A stretch of DNA of 64,000 nt, from contig NZ_JAIMJB010000021.1 in assembly GCF_021295345.1 (NCBI RefSeq), forward strand, positions 1-64,000, read 5' to 3'. The translations under genes and the position numbers were made by a program. Positions 37,866-46,400 of the stretch are shown here, one piece after another. The notes under the pieces are model-generated. The model was not told where the DNA came from. It worked only from the letters and a program-made list of their open reading frames with translations, and searched no databases. Within the stretch, counting starts at the first letter, position 1; the number at the start of each line of letters is the position of its first letter. Source of the stretch: Motilimonas eburnea (GTDB lineage: Bacteria; Pseudomonadota; Gammaproteobacteria; Enterobacterales; CBDFNC01).

Positions 37866-38600
37866 TTAACTCGTTGGCACCAAGTCGCTTTCCTGCGTGC
37901 AGGCAAGCTTGCCCGAGAGGACGCCATTTTTACGCGCTACAAACGTCAATAATTGAGCTGGGTAGTCAGTGGTAACGGCATTTTGTACCGAGGGTCGCAG
38001 TAACAGTGCTTTTTGCCATGCGGTTACTTTCGGCAAGCCGGCCAATAATTGCATTATGTCACTGCATTGACCAGCTTGACCAAGCACCTCAAAGTAACGA
38101 AAAACACTGGCGTAAATCGCATCAATAAGGTGAAAACGACTCCCCGCAAAATGCCCATCTTGGTTCACTTCACTTTCAAGTTGTTCTAGTTTTAAACGCA
38201 GAGTTACCAGTGTATTGGTGTAAACATCTTGCGCTTGCGTGCTATAAAGCACAGCTATGTTAGCCAGCATGCCTGACGCAAAATCCATCCAGCCCCTGTG
38301 CTTGGCTCGGCTCACTGGCTCACTGGGATGCAAGTTTGTCACCGCAATCTCATTAATAAACTCGCAAATTGCCGCCGATTCAAATAACACCTGCTCACCA
38401 TCAACGACCATCACGGGCACCTTTTCGGTTGGCGAGATCGCACTAAACCACTCAGGTTTATTAGCTAGGTCGATATTAACTCGCTGAACGTCGATACCTG
38501 CTTCCTCGGCCGCGATCACCGCTCGCTGTACATAAGGACACAAGGGAAAGCTGATTAATACCAGTGGCGCATTATTTGCTAAAGGGAGTTTACGTTTCAT
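37866..38600 (-). CDS. Glutathione S-transferase family protein
   Basis: 244 residues. Thioredoxin-fold N-domain with FPLCPYVQR (Cys in the omega/dehydroascorbate-type CPYxxR position), cis-Pro region EKVPVMVVDG and ESAAICEFINE for glutathione binding, followed by an all-helical C-domain (about 95-215). A cysteine active site indicates thiol transfer or deglutathionylation rather than conjugation. It overlaps the upstream DoxX gene by 4 bases (ATGA), so the two form a coupled pair, transcribed divergently from the LysR gene. Confidence 0.85.
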   Translation of the reverse strand: MKRKLPLANNAPLVLISFPLCPYVQRAVIAAEEAGIDVQRVNIDLANKPEWFSAISPTEKVPVMVVDGEQVLFESAAICEFINEIAVTNLHPSEPVSRAKHRGWMDFASGMLANIAVLYSTQAQDVYTNTLVTLRLKLEQLESEVNQDGHFAGSRFHLIDAIYASVFRYFEVLGQAGQCSDIMQLLAGLPKVTAWQKALLLRPSVQNAVTTDYPAQLLTFVARKNGVLSGKLACTQESDLVPTS

Positions 38601-39061
38601 GATAGTTTCCCTCTGGTTAGCGTAACTGAGTTCACTTTACTTTCAAGGGCCCATGCGCCTTCACCAATCAAAGCCTGTACTGCCGCCGCCAGAGTGAGAA
38701 ACAGTGGATATTCCCAACCGCCCCCGCTGTTGGTAAATAACCAGCCACTTTGCCAGTGTGCCCAAGTGGCCCCCGCCAACACAGGTATCAGCAGCAGAGA
38801 TGCTAAGCGCACTTTCACCCCCAGTAATAATGCAAACCCTGCCAAGGCTTCGGCGGCAAAAACGACGTAGGCTATAAAGCCTGGTAAACCTAAGGATTCA
38901 AAAAAGGCTTCGGTGCCCGGTAGGGTAAAAACAACGAGCTTAAGATAAACGCTATGCGCAAGCAAAATGATGCCTAAGCCCCAACGTAAAATGGTTGCTC
39001 CTAGTTGTTCACGGCTGATAACGTGCTCTTCAGCTGTTTGTTTTAGTACATGTGTTGTCAT
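38597..39061 (-). CDS. DoxX family membrane protein
   Basis: 154 residues with four predicted membrane helices. GLGIILLAHSVYLKL and FFESLGLPGFIAYVVFAAEALAG-type sequence (partly AYVVFAAEALAGFALLLG) are characteristic of DoxX. DoxX proteins have been implicated in thiol/redox stress membranes in mycobacteria, but no enzymatic activity is established in proteobacteria. First gene of the doxX-gst pair, behind the palindromic site at 39137-39163. Confidence 0.85.
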   Translation of the reverse strand: MTTHVLKQTAEEHVISREQLGATILRWGLGIILLAHSVYLKLVVFTLPGTEAFFESLGLPGFIAYVVFAAEALAGFALLLGVKVRLASLLLIPVLAGATWAHWQSGWLFTNSGGGWEYPLFLTLAAAVQALIGEGAWALESKVNSVTLTRGKLS

Positions 39062-39136
39062 GGTTGACTCCTATTGAACAGTAATTGTGAAACACCGAGT
39101 CAGTTTATTGCTTGCTGTATTGCAATAAAATTAGCA

Positions 39137-39163
39137 AAATATGCAAAATCAATTTGCATATTT
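39137..39163. promoter_or_regulatory. 27-bp palindrome between doxX-gst and the LysR gene
   Basis: AAATATGCAAA (39137-39147) and its exact reverse complement TTTGCATATTT (39153-39163) are separated by five bases. The site ends 13 bases before the LysR start and lies in the divergent region, the classic position for a LysR operator acting on both directions (inference). Confidence 0.75.
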
Positions 39164-39176
39164 GCAAGGTGTGATA

Positions 39177-40058
39177 ATGGATTGGAATTTGTTGCATAGC
39201 TTTTTAGCCATTGCCCGTAACGGCAGTCTAAACGGCGCTGCACGTGAGCTAGGGGTTAATCACTCAACTATATTTCGCCGTCTGAACCTGTTTGAAGACA
39301 CGCTTTCGCTGCGGCTATTTGACCGTTTGCCGCAAGGGTACAAACTGACACAAGCGGGTGAGGAGCTGCTGCGACAAGCAGAGCAGATAGGTGATGCCTT
39401 TGATGCCCTTGAGCGACAGTTTACCGGTCAGGATTTTCGCCCTCGTGGTGTGGTTCGTATTACCGCCCCCAATAACATCGCTTATCATTATTTGCCCGCT
39501 TGGCTGAGTCAGTTCAAAGCGCTATATCCCGAAATCAAGGTAGAGTTGATTGTTGGTAATCAAGATCTGAACTTAACTCGACGAGAAGCCGATATTGCTA
39601 TTCGTGCTACGGCGAATCCTCCTGAGCATTTGATAGCGCGGAAACTGGCGGATATCAACTGGGGCATTTACGGTGCGATTGAGTTTCCACCAGTCACGGG
39701 GTTTGATGTTAATAGCCTGCGCCATCAACCCTTAATTGGTGCTGAAGGCGCAATGGCAAACTTGACTGCATTTAGGTGGCAAGAGCAGCACTTAAAGGAC
39801 GCGATTGTCGCCAGAGCGAATGACTTAAACGCAATGGCCGCCATGGCGGAATATGGTATGGGGTTGGCTTTTTTACCTGATGATCAACAAAACCCTAGGT
39901 TGAAGCGCCTAGATACCCTAAAACAGGGAAAGCAAAGCCATTTATGGTTATTGCTGCACCCGGATCTACGCAAAGTTGAAAGAGTTAAGTTGCTAGTAAG
40001 TCATTTGCAACGTTGTTTTAGCGAAGATCCGCGCTTGTCCAGTAGGGGGGATGGTTGA
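39177..40058 (+). CDS. LysR-family transcriptional regulator
   Basis: 293 residues from ATG 39177, with AAGGTG upstream; an in-frame start at 39141 would lie inside the palindrome. N-terminal winged helix-turn-helix (residues about 1-60: NLLHSFLAIARNGSLNGAARELGVNHSTIFRRLNLFE in part) and a substrate-binding-like effector domain (about 88-285: VVRITAPNNIAYHYLP). The HTH reads STIFRRLNLFEDTL, as in the subgroup that often controls divergent redox or detoxification genes. The likely target is the divergent doxX-gst pair and itself. Confidence 0.9.
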   Translation: MDWNLLHSFLAIARNGSLNGAARELGVNHSTIFRRLNLFEDTLSLRLFDRLPQGYKLTQAGEELLRQAEQIGDAFDALERQFTGQDFRPRGVVRITAPNNIAYHYLPAWLSQFKALYPEIKVELIVGNQDLNLTRREADIAIRATANPPEHLIARKLADINWGIYGAIEFPPVTGFDVNSLRHQPLIGAEGAMANLTAFRWQEQHLKDAIVARANDLNAMAAMAEYGMGLAFLPDDQQNPRLKRLDTLKQGKQSHLWLLLHPDLRKVERVKLLVSHLQRCFSEDPRLSSRGDG

Positions 40059-40088
40059 TGGTATGTTCCTTAATTCGGCATAACTCAA

Positions 40089-40715
40089 TTAATGTTGGTC
40101 ATAGGACGTGATCAACAGTTGCACTTTTTCTCGCCAGCTTAGCGTCAAGTTATCAAACGCAGCGTTATCTCTCGAAACTAATAACTGCTTTCTATTTAAT
40201 GCTTTATCACTGATTTGTTCAGGTGCCAGCTTATTGATAAGAGCAAATAGTGCCATAAATCTTTTGGCGTCAGAGCTAAAACTGCCCCCTTCTAATTTTA
40301 ACGTTGCCGTTTCAATAAATGAGTTGTCGAGCAAAGAAAGCGTTGCTGCAATTTGAGGGCTCACCCACGACCCTTTATCTAGGCAAGACCACAACAGTTC
40401 AGTGACTTTTTCATTACGATCTATCAGGCAAGCAATAAAACAACCCACAATGTGCGGGCGCCAGTTTTTAACAGACATCAAATTGTGAAGATCAGACACA
40501 ATATCAGGTGAATTAGTTATCAGAGTTCGCACCTCTTGAATCTCTGAGCTAACAAACTCTTTTCTTAAATGCAGTAAAGCAAGGTAATTTACCTTGGCAA
40601 CAGTGTAAAATCGTCCTTCACTCTCTTCTTGTGAAAAGAAGCCAGTATTGAAAATAATATCTTCGTTTTGTTCCAATGAGGCTTCCTTTGTAATGTTCGA
40701 TAGTCTTAACTTCAA
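40089..40715 (-). CDS. Hypothetical protein, 208 residues
   Basis: Not recognised. It is soluble and probably all-helical, with no signal peptide or membrane segment. The sequence has a HEAT/ARM-like rhythm (LHLRKEFVSSEIQEVRTLI, VGCFIACLIDRNEKVTELLW in part, IAATLSLLDN), compatible with a small alpha-solenoid of the kind seen in immunity-type or scaffold proteins. A stand-alone gene between the LysR regulator and the DUF2541-like gene; GAGGC lies near the start. Function unknown. Confidence 0.6.
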   Translation of the reverse strand: MKLRLSNITKEASLEQNEDIIFNTGFFSQEESEGRFYTVAKVNYLALLHLRKEFVSSEIQEVRTLITNSPDIVSDLHNLMSVKNWRPHIVGCFIACLIDRNEKVTELLWSCLDKGSWVSPQIAATLSLLDNSFIETATLKLEGGSFSSDAKRFMALFALINKLAPEQISDKALNRKQLLVSRDNAAFDNLTLSWREKVQLLITSYDQH

Positions 40716-40813
40716 CTACTTATACTAATCAGTAAAGCTAGGTAGGAGGCTAATGGGCTACCAGTTTCAAATGAGCCCCAATCTGGCTGACTGAGGCATG
40801 GGTTTAGGTAGGC

Positions 40814-41263
40814 TTATTCAGACTTATCTTTTTCGTCGTTTTTACCCATGATGTCGACATGGGCTTTTTTAGATACGCCGAGGAGGGCTAATTTTTGATT
40901 GCCCACGGAGTCATAATTTAGCTCAATTTTCTTTAGCTTGGCATCGCCTTTAGGCACGCTAATCACTCGACTAGAAAGGCCTTTGCTCAGTACACCCAGA
41001 TTATCGACATCTTTTACCGTGCCATCAGACATGTGCAGGCTGATCTTATGCAAATTCACCGTACCTTGGGTACATACCAGCTTGATATGGGTAACGTTTT
41101 TCTCGTTAAACTGAGGGGTTACTTCGTCAGTCTCTGATTTGTAGTTCACGACTTTATCGGCAACTTTAAACCAATCGGCAGCCATTGCCGGTAGGGTCGC
41201 TAGCGACATTGACAGGATGAGGGCGGCGGCGAACATCGTTGATGTTTTACTTTTAAAAGACAT
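40814..41263 (-). CDS. Secreted DUF2541-like protein
   Basis: 149 residues with a signal peptide ending at AMA-A (about residue 28). The mature part is a small beta-rich domain with repeated patterns such as THIKLVCTQGTVNLHKISLHMSDG and LKKIELNYDSVGNQKLALLG-type strands (seen as KKIELNYDSVG). It resembles the DUF2541/YaaI family of periplasmic proteins, of unknown role. The C-terminus is charged (GKNDEKDKSE). AGGAGA precedes the start. Stand-alone gene. Confidence 0.6.
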   Translation of the reverse strand: MSFKSKTSTMFAAALILSMSLATLPAMAADWFKVADKVVNYKSETDEVTPQFNEKNVTHIKLVCTQGTVNLHKISLHMSDGTVKDVDNLGVLSKGLSSRVISVPKGDAKLKKIELNYDSVGNQKLALLGVSKKAHVDIMGKNDEKDKSE

Positions 41264-41469
41264 AGTTTCTCCTGAGCGCAGATTTGTCCTTTTAACCTAA
41301 CTAACAAAACCGTGTAGAGTCATACCCAATAAGCTCAGCAGTAGGTAAAGGTTAATTATTGTAAGGGGTGTTGTTCGATAAACTACTGTTAATTAAGCAT
41401 ATGTTTTCGTGTGTTGTAAATAATACAATTGCATTAAATAGCGAGTGAACAAGCGCTTTTGATATCGAA

Positions 41470-41496
41470 CAAAAAGGCCGCGGTTTACTCGCGGCC
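41470..41496 (-). terminator. Rho-independent terminator of the ohr-doxX pair
   Basis: On the minus strand GGCCGCG and CGCGGCC pair perfectly (7 bp, 7-base loop) and are followed by TTTTTG. It lies about 30 bases after the DoxX stop. Confidence 0.85.
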
Positions 41497-41526
41497 AAAG
41501 GAGCGGAGATTGAAGTTATTGGGTCG

Positions 41527-41913
41527 TTAATTTCGCTGAAAACTGGTTTTCCAACTGTGCCCAGCCAGTAGCAGTAGGCCGGCAAAAATCGCTAAGTTTT
41601 TAACAAAGTTTTGCTGCTCATGGGCGCCTTCGATACCGCTGAAATTCCAAAAATCATGCAGATTAATGTTTATCAAAAGTACCATAGCGGCAAGGACTAA
41701 GGCTGAAATTGCGGTGTAGCGATTAGCCATAATTAGCAAAGCGGCTGCTATTTGCACTACGCCCGCCGCGGCTAATAATAAAGGGATCAGCATCATTTGA
41801 TGCTTTACCATTAACGCGACATGCATATCCCACGCAACAAACTTCATGATGCCGGGCAATAAAAAGTACAAAGCCAATAAAACTCGGCCTGTGGTGTTCA
41901 ATGCTTTATCCAT
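41527..41913 (-). CDS. DoxX-like family membrane protein
   Basis: 128 residues from ATG 41913 (MDKALNTTGRVLLALYFLLPGIMKF), with four membrane helices and the DoxX hallmark LPGIMKFVAW. The open frame reaches 41982, but that extension lies inside the upstream ohr gene. Its ATG overlaps the ohr stop by one base (TAATG), indicating coupled translation. Placement behind ohr suggests a membrane function in peroxide or thiol stress (inference). Confidence 0.82.
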   Translation of the reverse strand: MDKALNTTGRVLLALYFLLPGIMKFVAWDMHVALMVKHQMMLIPLLLAAAGVVQIAAALLIMANRYTAISALVLAAMVLLININLHDFWNFSGIEGAHEQQNFVKNLAIFAGLLLLAGHSWKTSFQRN

Positions 41914-42335
41914 TACAGCGCCACACCATTTACATCCAGTGCCACATCGATATTGCCTCTTACCGCGTTTGAGTAAGGGCATACTTGGTGAGCGATGGTA
42001 ACCAGCTGCTGCGCGGCATCTTGTGCTAAATCTAGGGTCACACTTAGGCTAACCGTTAACCCAAAGCCGCCCGCTTGATTGGCAATCAAACCGACTTGAG
42101 CCGAGACGGGAGCCTGTTTAAGCGCTAATTTTTGCTCGCGTGCCACATGTAAAATGGCATTAGAGAAACAAGCCGCGTAGCCAGCTGCGAATAATTGTTC
42201 TGGGTTAGTTGCTTCACCTGTGCCACCGAGCTCTTTAGGGTAGCTAAGGCTTAATGACAGCTTGCCATCATCCGTAGAAACCTGACCGTTACGACCTGAT
42301 AGAGCGGATGCGCGTGTTGAATACAATGCTGACAT
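41913..42335 (-). CDS. ohr: Organic hydroperoxide resistance protein
   Basis: 140 residues, the usual Ohr length. OsmC-fold peroxidase that reduces organic and fatty-acid hydroperoxides using a reactive Cys pair, recycled by lipoylated proteins. The two Cys are visible in GYAACFSNAI (about residue 56) and VCPYSNAVRGN (about residue 120); the YS-N-A pattern of the second separates Ohr from OsmC. AAAGGAA precedes the ATG. Divergent from ohrR, with paired operator-like repeats between them. Confidence 0.95.
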   Translation of the reverse strand: MSALYSTRASALSGRNGQVSTDDGKLSLSLSYPKELGGTGEATNPEQLFAAGYAACFSNAILHVAREQKLALKQAPVSAQVGLIANQAGGFGLTVSLSVTLDLAQDAAQQLVTIAHQVCPYSNAVRGNIDVALDVNGVAL

Positions 42336-42386
42336 AATATTTCCTTTGATTGAGTGTTAATGAATTAATGATTGCTAGCAATTAAG

Positions 42387-42463
42387 TTGTGCGCAATTTG
42401 ATTTATGTCGCAGTATAGGTCGATCTGGTTTTATAATGCAACTATATTGTGTGCAATTTAATT
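42387..42463. promoter_or_regulatory. Two operator-like repeats between ohr and ohrR
   Basis: TTGTGCGCAATTTGATT (42387-42403) and TTGTGTGCAATTTAATT (42447-42463) are direct repeats exactly 60 bp apart, identical at 15 of 17 positions. TATAAT at 42432-42437 lies between them. They are good candidates for OhrR binding sites controlling both genes (inference). Confidence 0.7.
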
Positions 42464-42491
42464 GTGTTGCTCTTTTTACGAGGAATTTGCT

Positions 42492-42968
42492 ATGACCGAC
42501 ATGCAAGCCTGCGACGCCACTAAGGCGGATTTAGCGGCAACCGAAACGGGTGAATTATTACTGCAAAATCAAGTCTGTTTTTCCTTGTATAGTGCCGCCA
42601 ATGCGATTGTTCGCGCCTATCGCCCTGTGCTCGACGCTATCGACTTAACCTATCCACAATACCTTGCCATGTTGGTGTTATGGGCCAACGACGGCATTAA
42701 TGTAAAAGACATGGGGACTCAGCTACATCTGGATTCAGGTACGCTAACCCCATTATTAAAACGCCTTGAAACAAAAGGATTGCTGGATAGAAGACGAGGG
42801 GCAAATGATGAGCGGGTGCGTGAAATTTGGTTAACCCAAGCCGGTAAGAAACTCAAAGAGCAAGCGAGGGATATTCCCAATACCATGTTTTGCAAAAGTG
42901 AGCTGCCCCTTGAAGAGCTTATCGCATTAAAGGCAACGTGCGATAAGCTGTTAAGCAAGATAACCTGA
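42492..42968 (+). CDS. ohrR: MarR-family peroxide sensor OhrR
   Basis: 158 residues from ATG 42492, with GAGGA upstream; an in-frame start at 42462 would overlap the operator repeat. Winged-helix repressor of the OhrR type. The reactive N-terminal Cys is seen in LLQNQVCFSLYSAANAI, followed by the family-typical LTYPQYLAMLVLW, recognition helix LDSGTLTPLLKRLETKGLL and wing RRRGANDERVREI. Oxidation of this Cys by organic peroxide releases OhrR from DNA in studied species. The adjacent divergent ohr is the expected target. Confidence 0.92.
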   Translation: MTDMQACDATKADLAATETGELLLQNQVCFSLYSAANAIVRAYRPVLDAIDLTYPQYLAMLVLWANDGINVKDMGTQLHLDSGTLTPLLKRLETKGLLDRRRGANDERVREIWLTQAGKKLKEQARDIPNTMFCKSELPLEELIALKATCDKLLSKIT

Positions 42969-42996
42969 TCTCAAGAAACGGGCCAAGTAACAGGGC

Positions 42997-43071
42997 AAGT
43001 AACAGGACAGGCACTTTGTATAAGTAACAGTGGGCCAAGTAACAGAAGTAACAGGACAGGCACTTTGTATA
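42997..43071 (+). repeat. Direct repeats with CAAGTAACAG-type units
   Basis: The 26-bp unit beginning AAGTAACAGGACAGGCACTT occurs identically at 42997-43022 and 43046-43071. Further partial copies of GGGCCAAGTAACAG lie at 42980 and 43031. This motif resembles sequence found beside REP-associated transposase genes in Shewanella (recollection). No transposase frame is present here. Confidence 0.6.
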
Positions 43072-43117
43072 TTCTTTGTATATTTAATCATCACAGTGCT
43101 TTAGCTGTGAATTATGA

Positions 43118-43360
43118 GGGAAGTGGGCAGTTGAACTTCTCCGTTTAGGCAGGCTCACTCCTGCTCGAGACAATAAAGTAGACACCAGAGCGGGTTCAAA
43201 TGGATTGGTGCTCAACTTTGAATACGATAGCTTTAATCAGCTTGAGCGTCAGCATGGAAAGGTCATGAAACCCGTTTGGTGGTTAATTCTCCATGCTCCA
43301 TTAATTCCCAAAACGCCAGTCATAGAGCGCTCAAAAATGAGAGCTACTCCTATCGAGTAA
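43118..43360 (+). pseudogene. Possible remnant of an RHS/YD-repeat protein
   Basis: An 80-codon open stretch follows a TGA at 43115-43117, without its own start. It contains RLGRLTPARDN and GLVLNFEYDSFNQLERQHG, which resemble YD-repeat units of RHS proteins. It then runs into an unrelated tail and stops at 43360. No signal, ribosome-binding site or neighbouring RHS gene is present. Together with the direct repeats just upstream, it suggests decayed mobile or polymorphic-toxin DNA. The similarity rests on pattern alone. The remainder of 42969-43496 shows nothing else. Confidence 0.35.
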
Positions 43361-43496
43361 GAGCCCACATAGATCGCAATAAAGCATTTCAGTCATTGCG
43401 CCATTTCGCAACATTCAATTAACATACAATGTTCTAAATCTAAGCAGGATACTAGTGTTATCCGTGGTGAATAAAATGTTCTCAAGGATGAGACAG

Positions 43497-46400
43497 ATGG
43501 TTCAAGCAAAATTCGCCTTTATTGCACTCATGCTATTGTTTACAAGGCCAATTCATAGTTCGCCTCATTATAGCTTTGCGAATGTGTCATTAGGCCAAGG
43601 CTTAAGTCAAGCTAGCGTTAACTCCATCGTCCAAGACGATACCGGCTTTTTATGGTTAGCAACACAAGAAGGGTTGAACCGTTTTGATGGACATCGCTTT
43701 GAATCGATTGCTGCGGGAGTATTATCAAGCCAATTTATATGGCGAATAGCGAAGGGCCGCAATGGCCATTTATGGGTGTTAACGGCTAGTGGTCTTGATA
43801 TTTACGATCCGAATACTCAATCTGTTGTCCGTCGTTTCAGTCCTGAACAAATAACGGGCAGCCATGCGGGCTATCTCATCCGTAGTATTCTTATTGATGG
43901 CGATCACGCCTATCTAGCGGGAAGAGGTGGGGTTTATGTTGTTTCTGAAGAGGGGGATGTAACAAACATTGCAGCAGTTGCTCATCTTAATAAGCCCACC
44001 CTCGATGCTTACATGGTTGCGAAAGATGGTTCAAACACACTTTGGGCTGCGACCAATAAAGGTCTCTATTATTCAATAGCACAAAGTAACGATTTTGTGC
44101 TTTTTTCTAGTGATCTTAGCAAAGAAGATCTTAATGCCACTTGTCTCACTGCAACCAACCACCTTGTCTGGGTCTGTACCGAAAGCGGAATTTATCAAAT
44201 TGATACTCAAACTCAAGGAGTGCGCTACTTTTCACATAAAACCTTGCAGTTAGCCAACCCAATACAAATCTTGTATGAAGATTCAGCTGGGGTTATTTGG
44301 CTTGGGTCTAAAGCGGGGCTTTTTCAGGCTGATTTTATCAAGCAACAAGCATATCCCATTGATGTGGGAAGCAATCTCTCTCAGTTAATGATTAGCGCGA
44401 TTTATGAAGACAAAGCTGGGAACTTATGGGTTGGCAGCCAGCTTCATGGCGCCTTTAAACTATCTAACTCTGCGCGATATTTTAACTTGATGGATGAGAA
44501 GGATGGCTTATTAGACAGCTCAGTGATGGCGCTAAATAAATTAGATAACAGTCAGTTACAATACTTCACCGCAAACAGCACCTATAATTTGGTGTCAACA
44601 GATGGCCAAGTGATCGATAAAACAATATTAACGACAACCAATGGCAGTAAGCTTGGCGTTATCGTTCATACCTTACGATTTAATGATAAGACTTGGTTAG
44701 CGGGTGACTTTGGTATCGCCACGCTATCGCTGCAATCTAATCAGGTTACGTCCTATGATCTAGCTCACTTTGGTCAGGTGGACAGGCGTGACTTTGTCAG
44801 CGAGTTGATGGTTTTTAATGGCACACTTTGGGCGTTTTCTTTTGAGTCTGGTTTGTTGAGATACAGTCAACACACAGATCAATTTTTACCATTTAAGCCA
44901 TCTCACTGGCCAAGCCATCAGCCCTTTTTAGCCAAAGTCAGTAGCGCAACGCAAAACAAAGACAAGCTCTGGTTAGTCACGGTTGATAATCAGCTTATTG
45001 AGATGGATAAAAGCAGCTTTCAACTGACGGAATTAGCCGCTAGTGGTGCCTTGGTATTTGACGGGGTTTATGATCATTTAGTTGATCGCTCTAACCGTGC
45101 TTTGTGGCTTGCTAGCCGCTCGGGTGTTATTCGTTTTGATTTAAATACGAGACAGTTTCAATCAGTCAACGCCTCTGTTGGCTCAGGCCAAGCCCGAGCC
45201 GCTTATTCGGTGTTTGAAGATGAGTATGGAAATATTTGGAGTAATGCAGGGGCTAGCTTATTGCACATTGACCCTAATAGTTTGCAAATAAAGCGCTACA
45301 CATTAGCTGATGGTATGCCTATACAAGAATTTAACGCTAAGGCAAGTTTGCCACTGTCAAACGGAAGATTTTTGATGGCTGGTATCAATGGTTTGTTAGA
45401 GGTTGATCCCGCGCTCGTCTACCAAAATGACAACAGTGCTTCAGCCCAAGTGACCCATATCGAAGTAAAACAGGCAACAACAGTGCGCAATGATGAGTCG
45501 CCTTGGCTTGCGGTGCCATTTCGTTATGAACAAGCGCTTCAGTTAGAGCAAGATTCCGCTATTCGGTTACATTTTGCTGATTTTACATTTAATTCTGCCA
45601 CACGTTTTCGCTATAAAATGCAAGGGATTGATAGTAGCTGGAACTATACCGAGCTCGGTCAGCATTCGGTCACTTATCACCAATTACCACCCGGGAACCA
45701 CACTTTTGTTATTGAAACTGAAAGTAAAAGTGGGGAATGGCGGGGCAACCAAAAGCTGATGCTAGGGGTAAAGACTTATTTTTACCAAACAATTTGGTTT
45801 AGTTTGTTAGTCGGTTTGCTGCTCATTATGCTGGGTGCGCTGATTGCACGTTCAAGAGCCCGCTATTTACAACAGCAAAATTTTAAACTTGAAAGTAAAG
45901 TAGCCGCGCGCACTCAAGAAATTAAAGCCATGCTGGATCAGCGGGTTCGTCTGTTCGCCAATGTATCCCACGAGTTTCGCACGCCTTTAACCCTTATTCT
46001 AAGCCCGTTAACGTCAGCCCTGTCTGACAATGCTCCAGCAACTATCAGCCAAGCTCAGTGGACCGTAATAGAAAGAAACGCACGCCGTTTACTTTTAATG
46101 ACAGACAAGTTGCTCAAACTGACCCAAACCGGAGCCAGAGAGGCCACGGCGGTGACGCCGCTGGATCCGGTGATGCAGCACATTAAGTTGCAGTACCAAG
46201 ATTTAGCCCAACACCAGCAAGTGCAAATTTGCTTCGCGGGACAGGAGGGTTATTGTGTTGCCGCCAGTGCGGATGAATTACAGTTGATTATTCAGAATGT
46301 GGTGAGTAATGGGATCAAGTATAATCGCCCTGGGGGCCATGTTCAGGTTAAATGGTACGTTAATAATGACATGCTAGTCATTGCGGTTGCAGATGATGGC

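Noticed and set aside
41352-41585. 77-codon minus-strand frame after the DoxX gene
   Set aside because: It runs across the strong terminator at 41470-41496 and overlaps the DoxX coding end in another frame; no ribosome-binding site.
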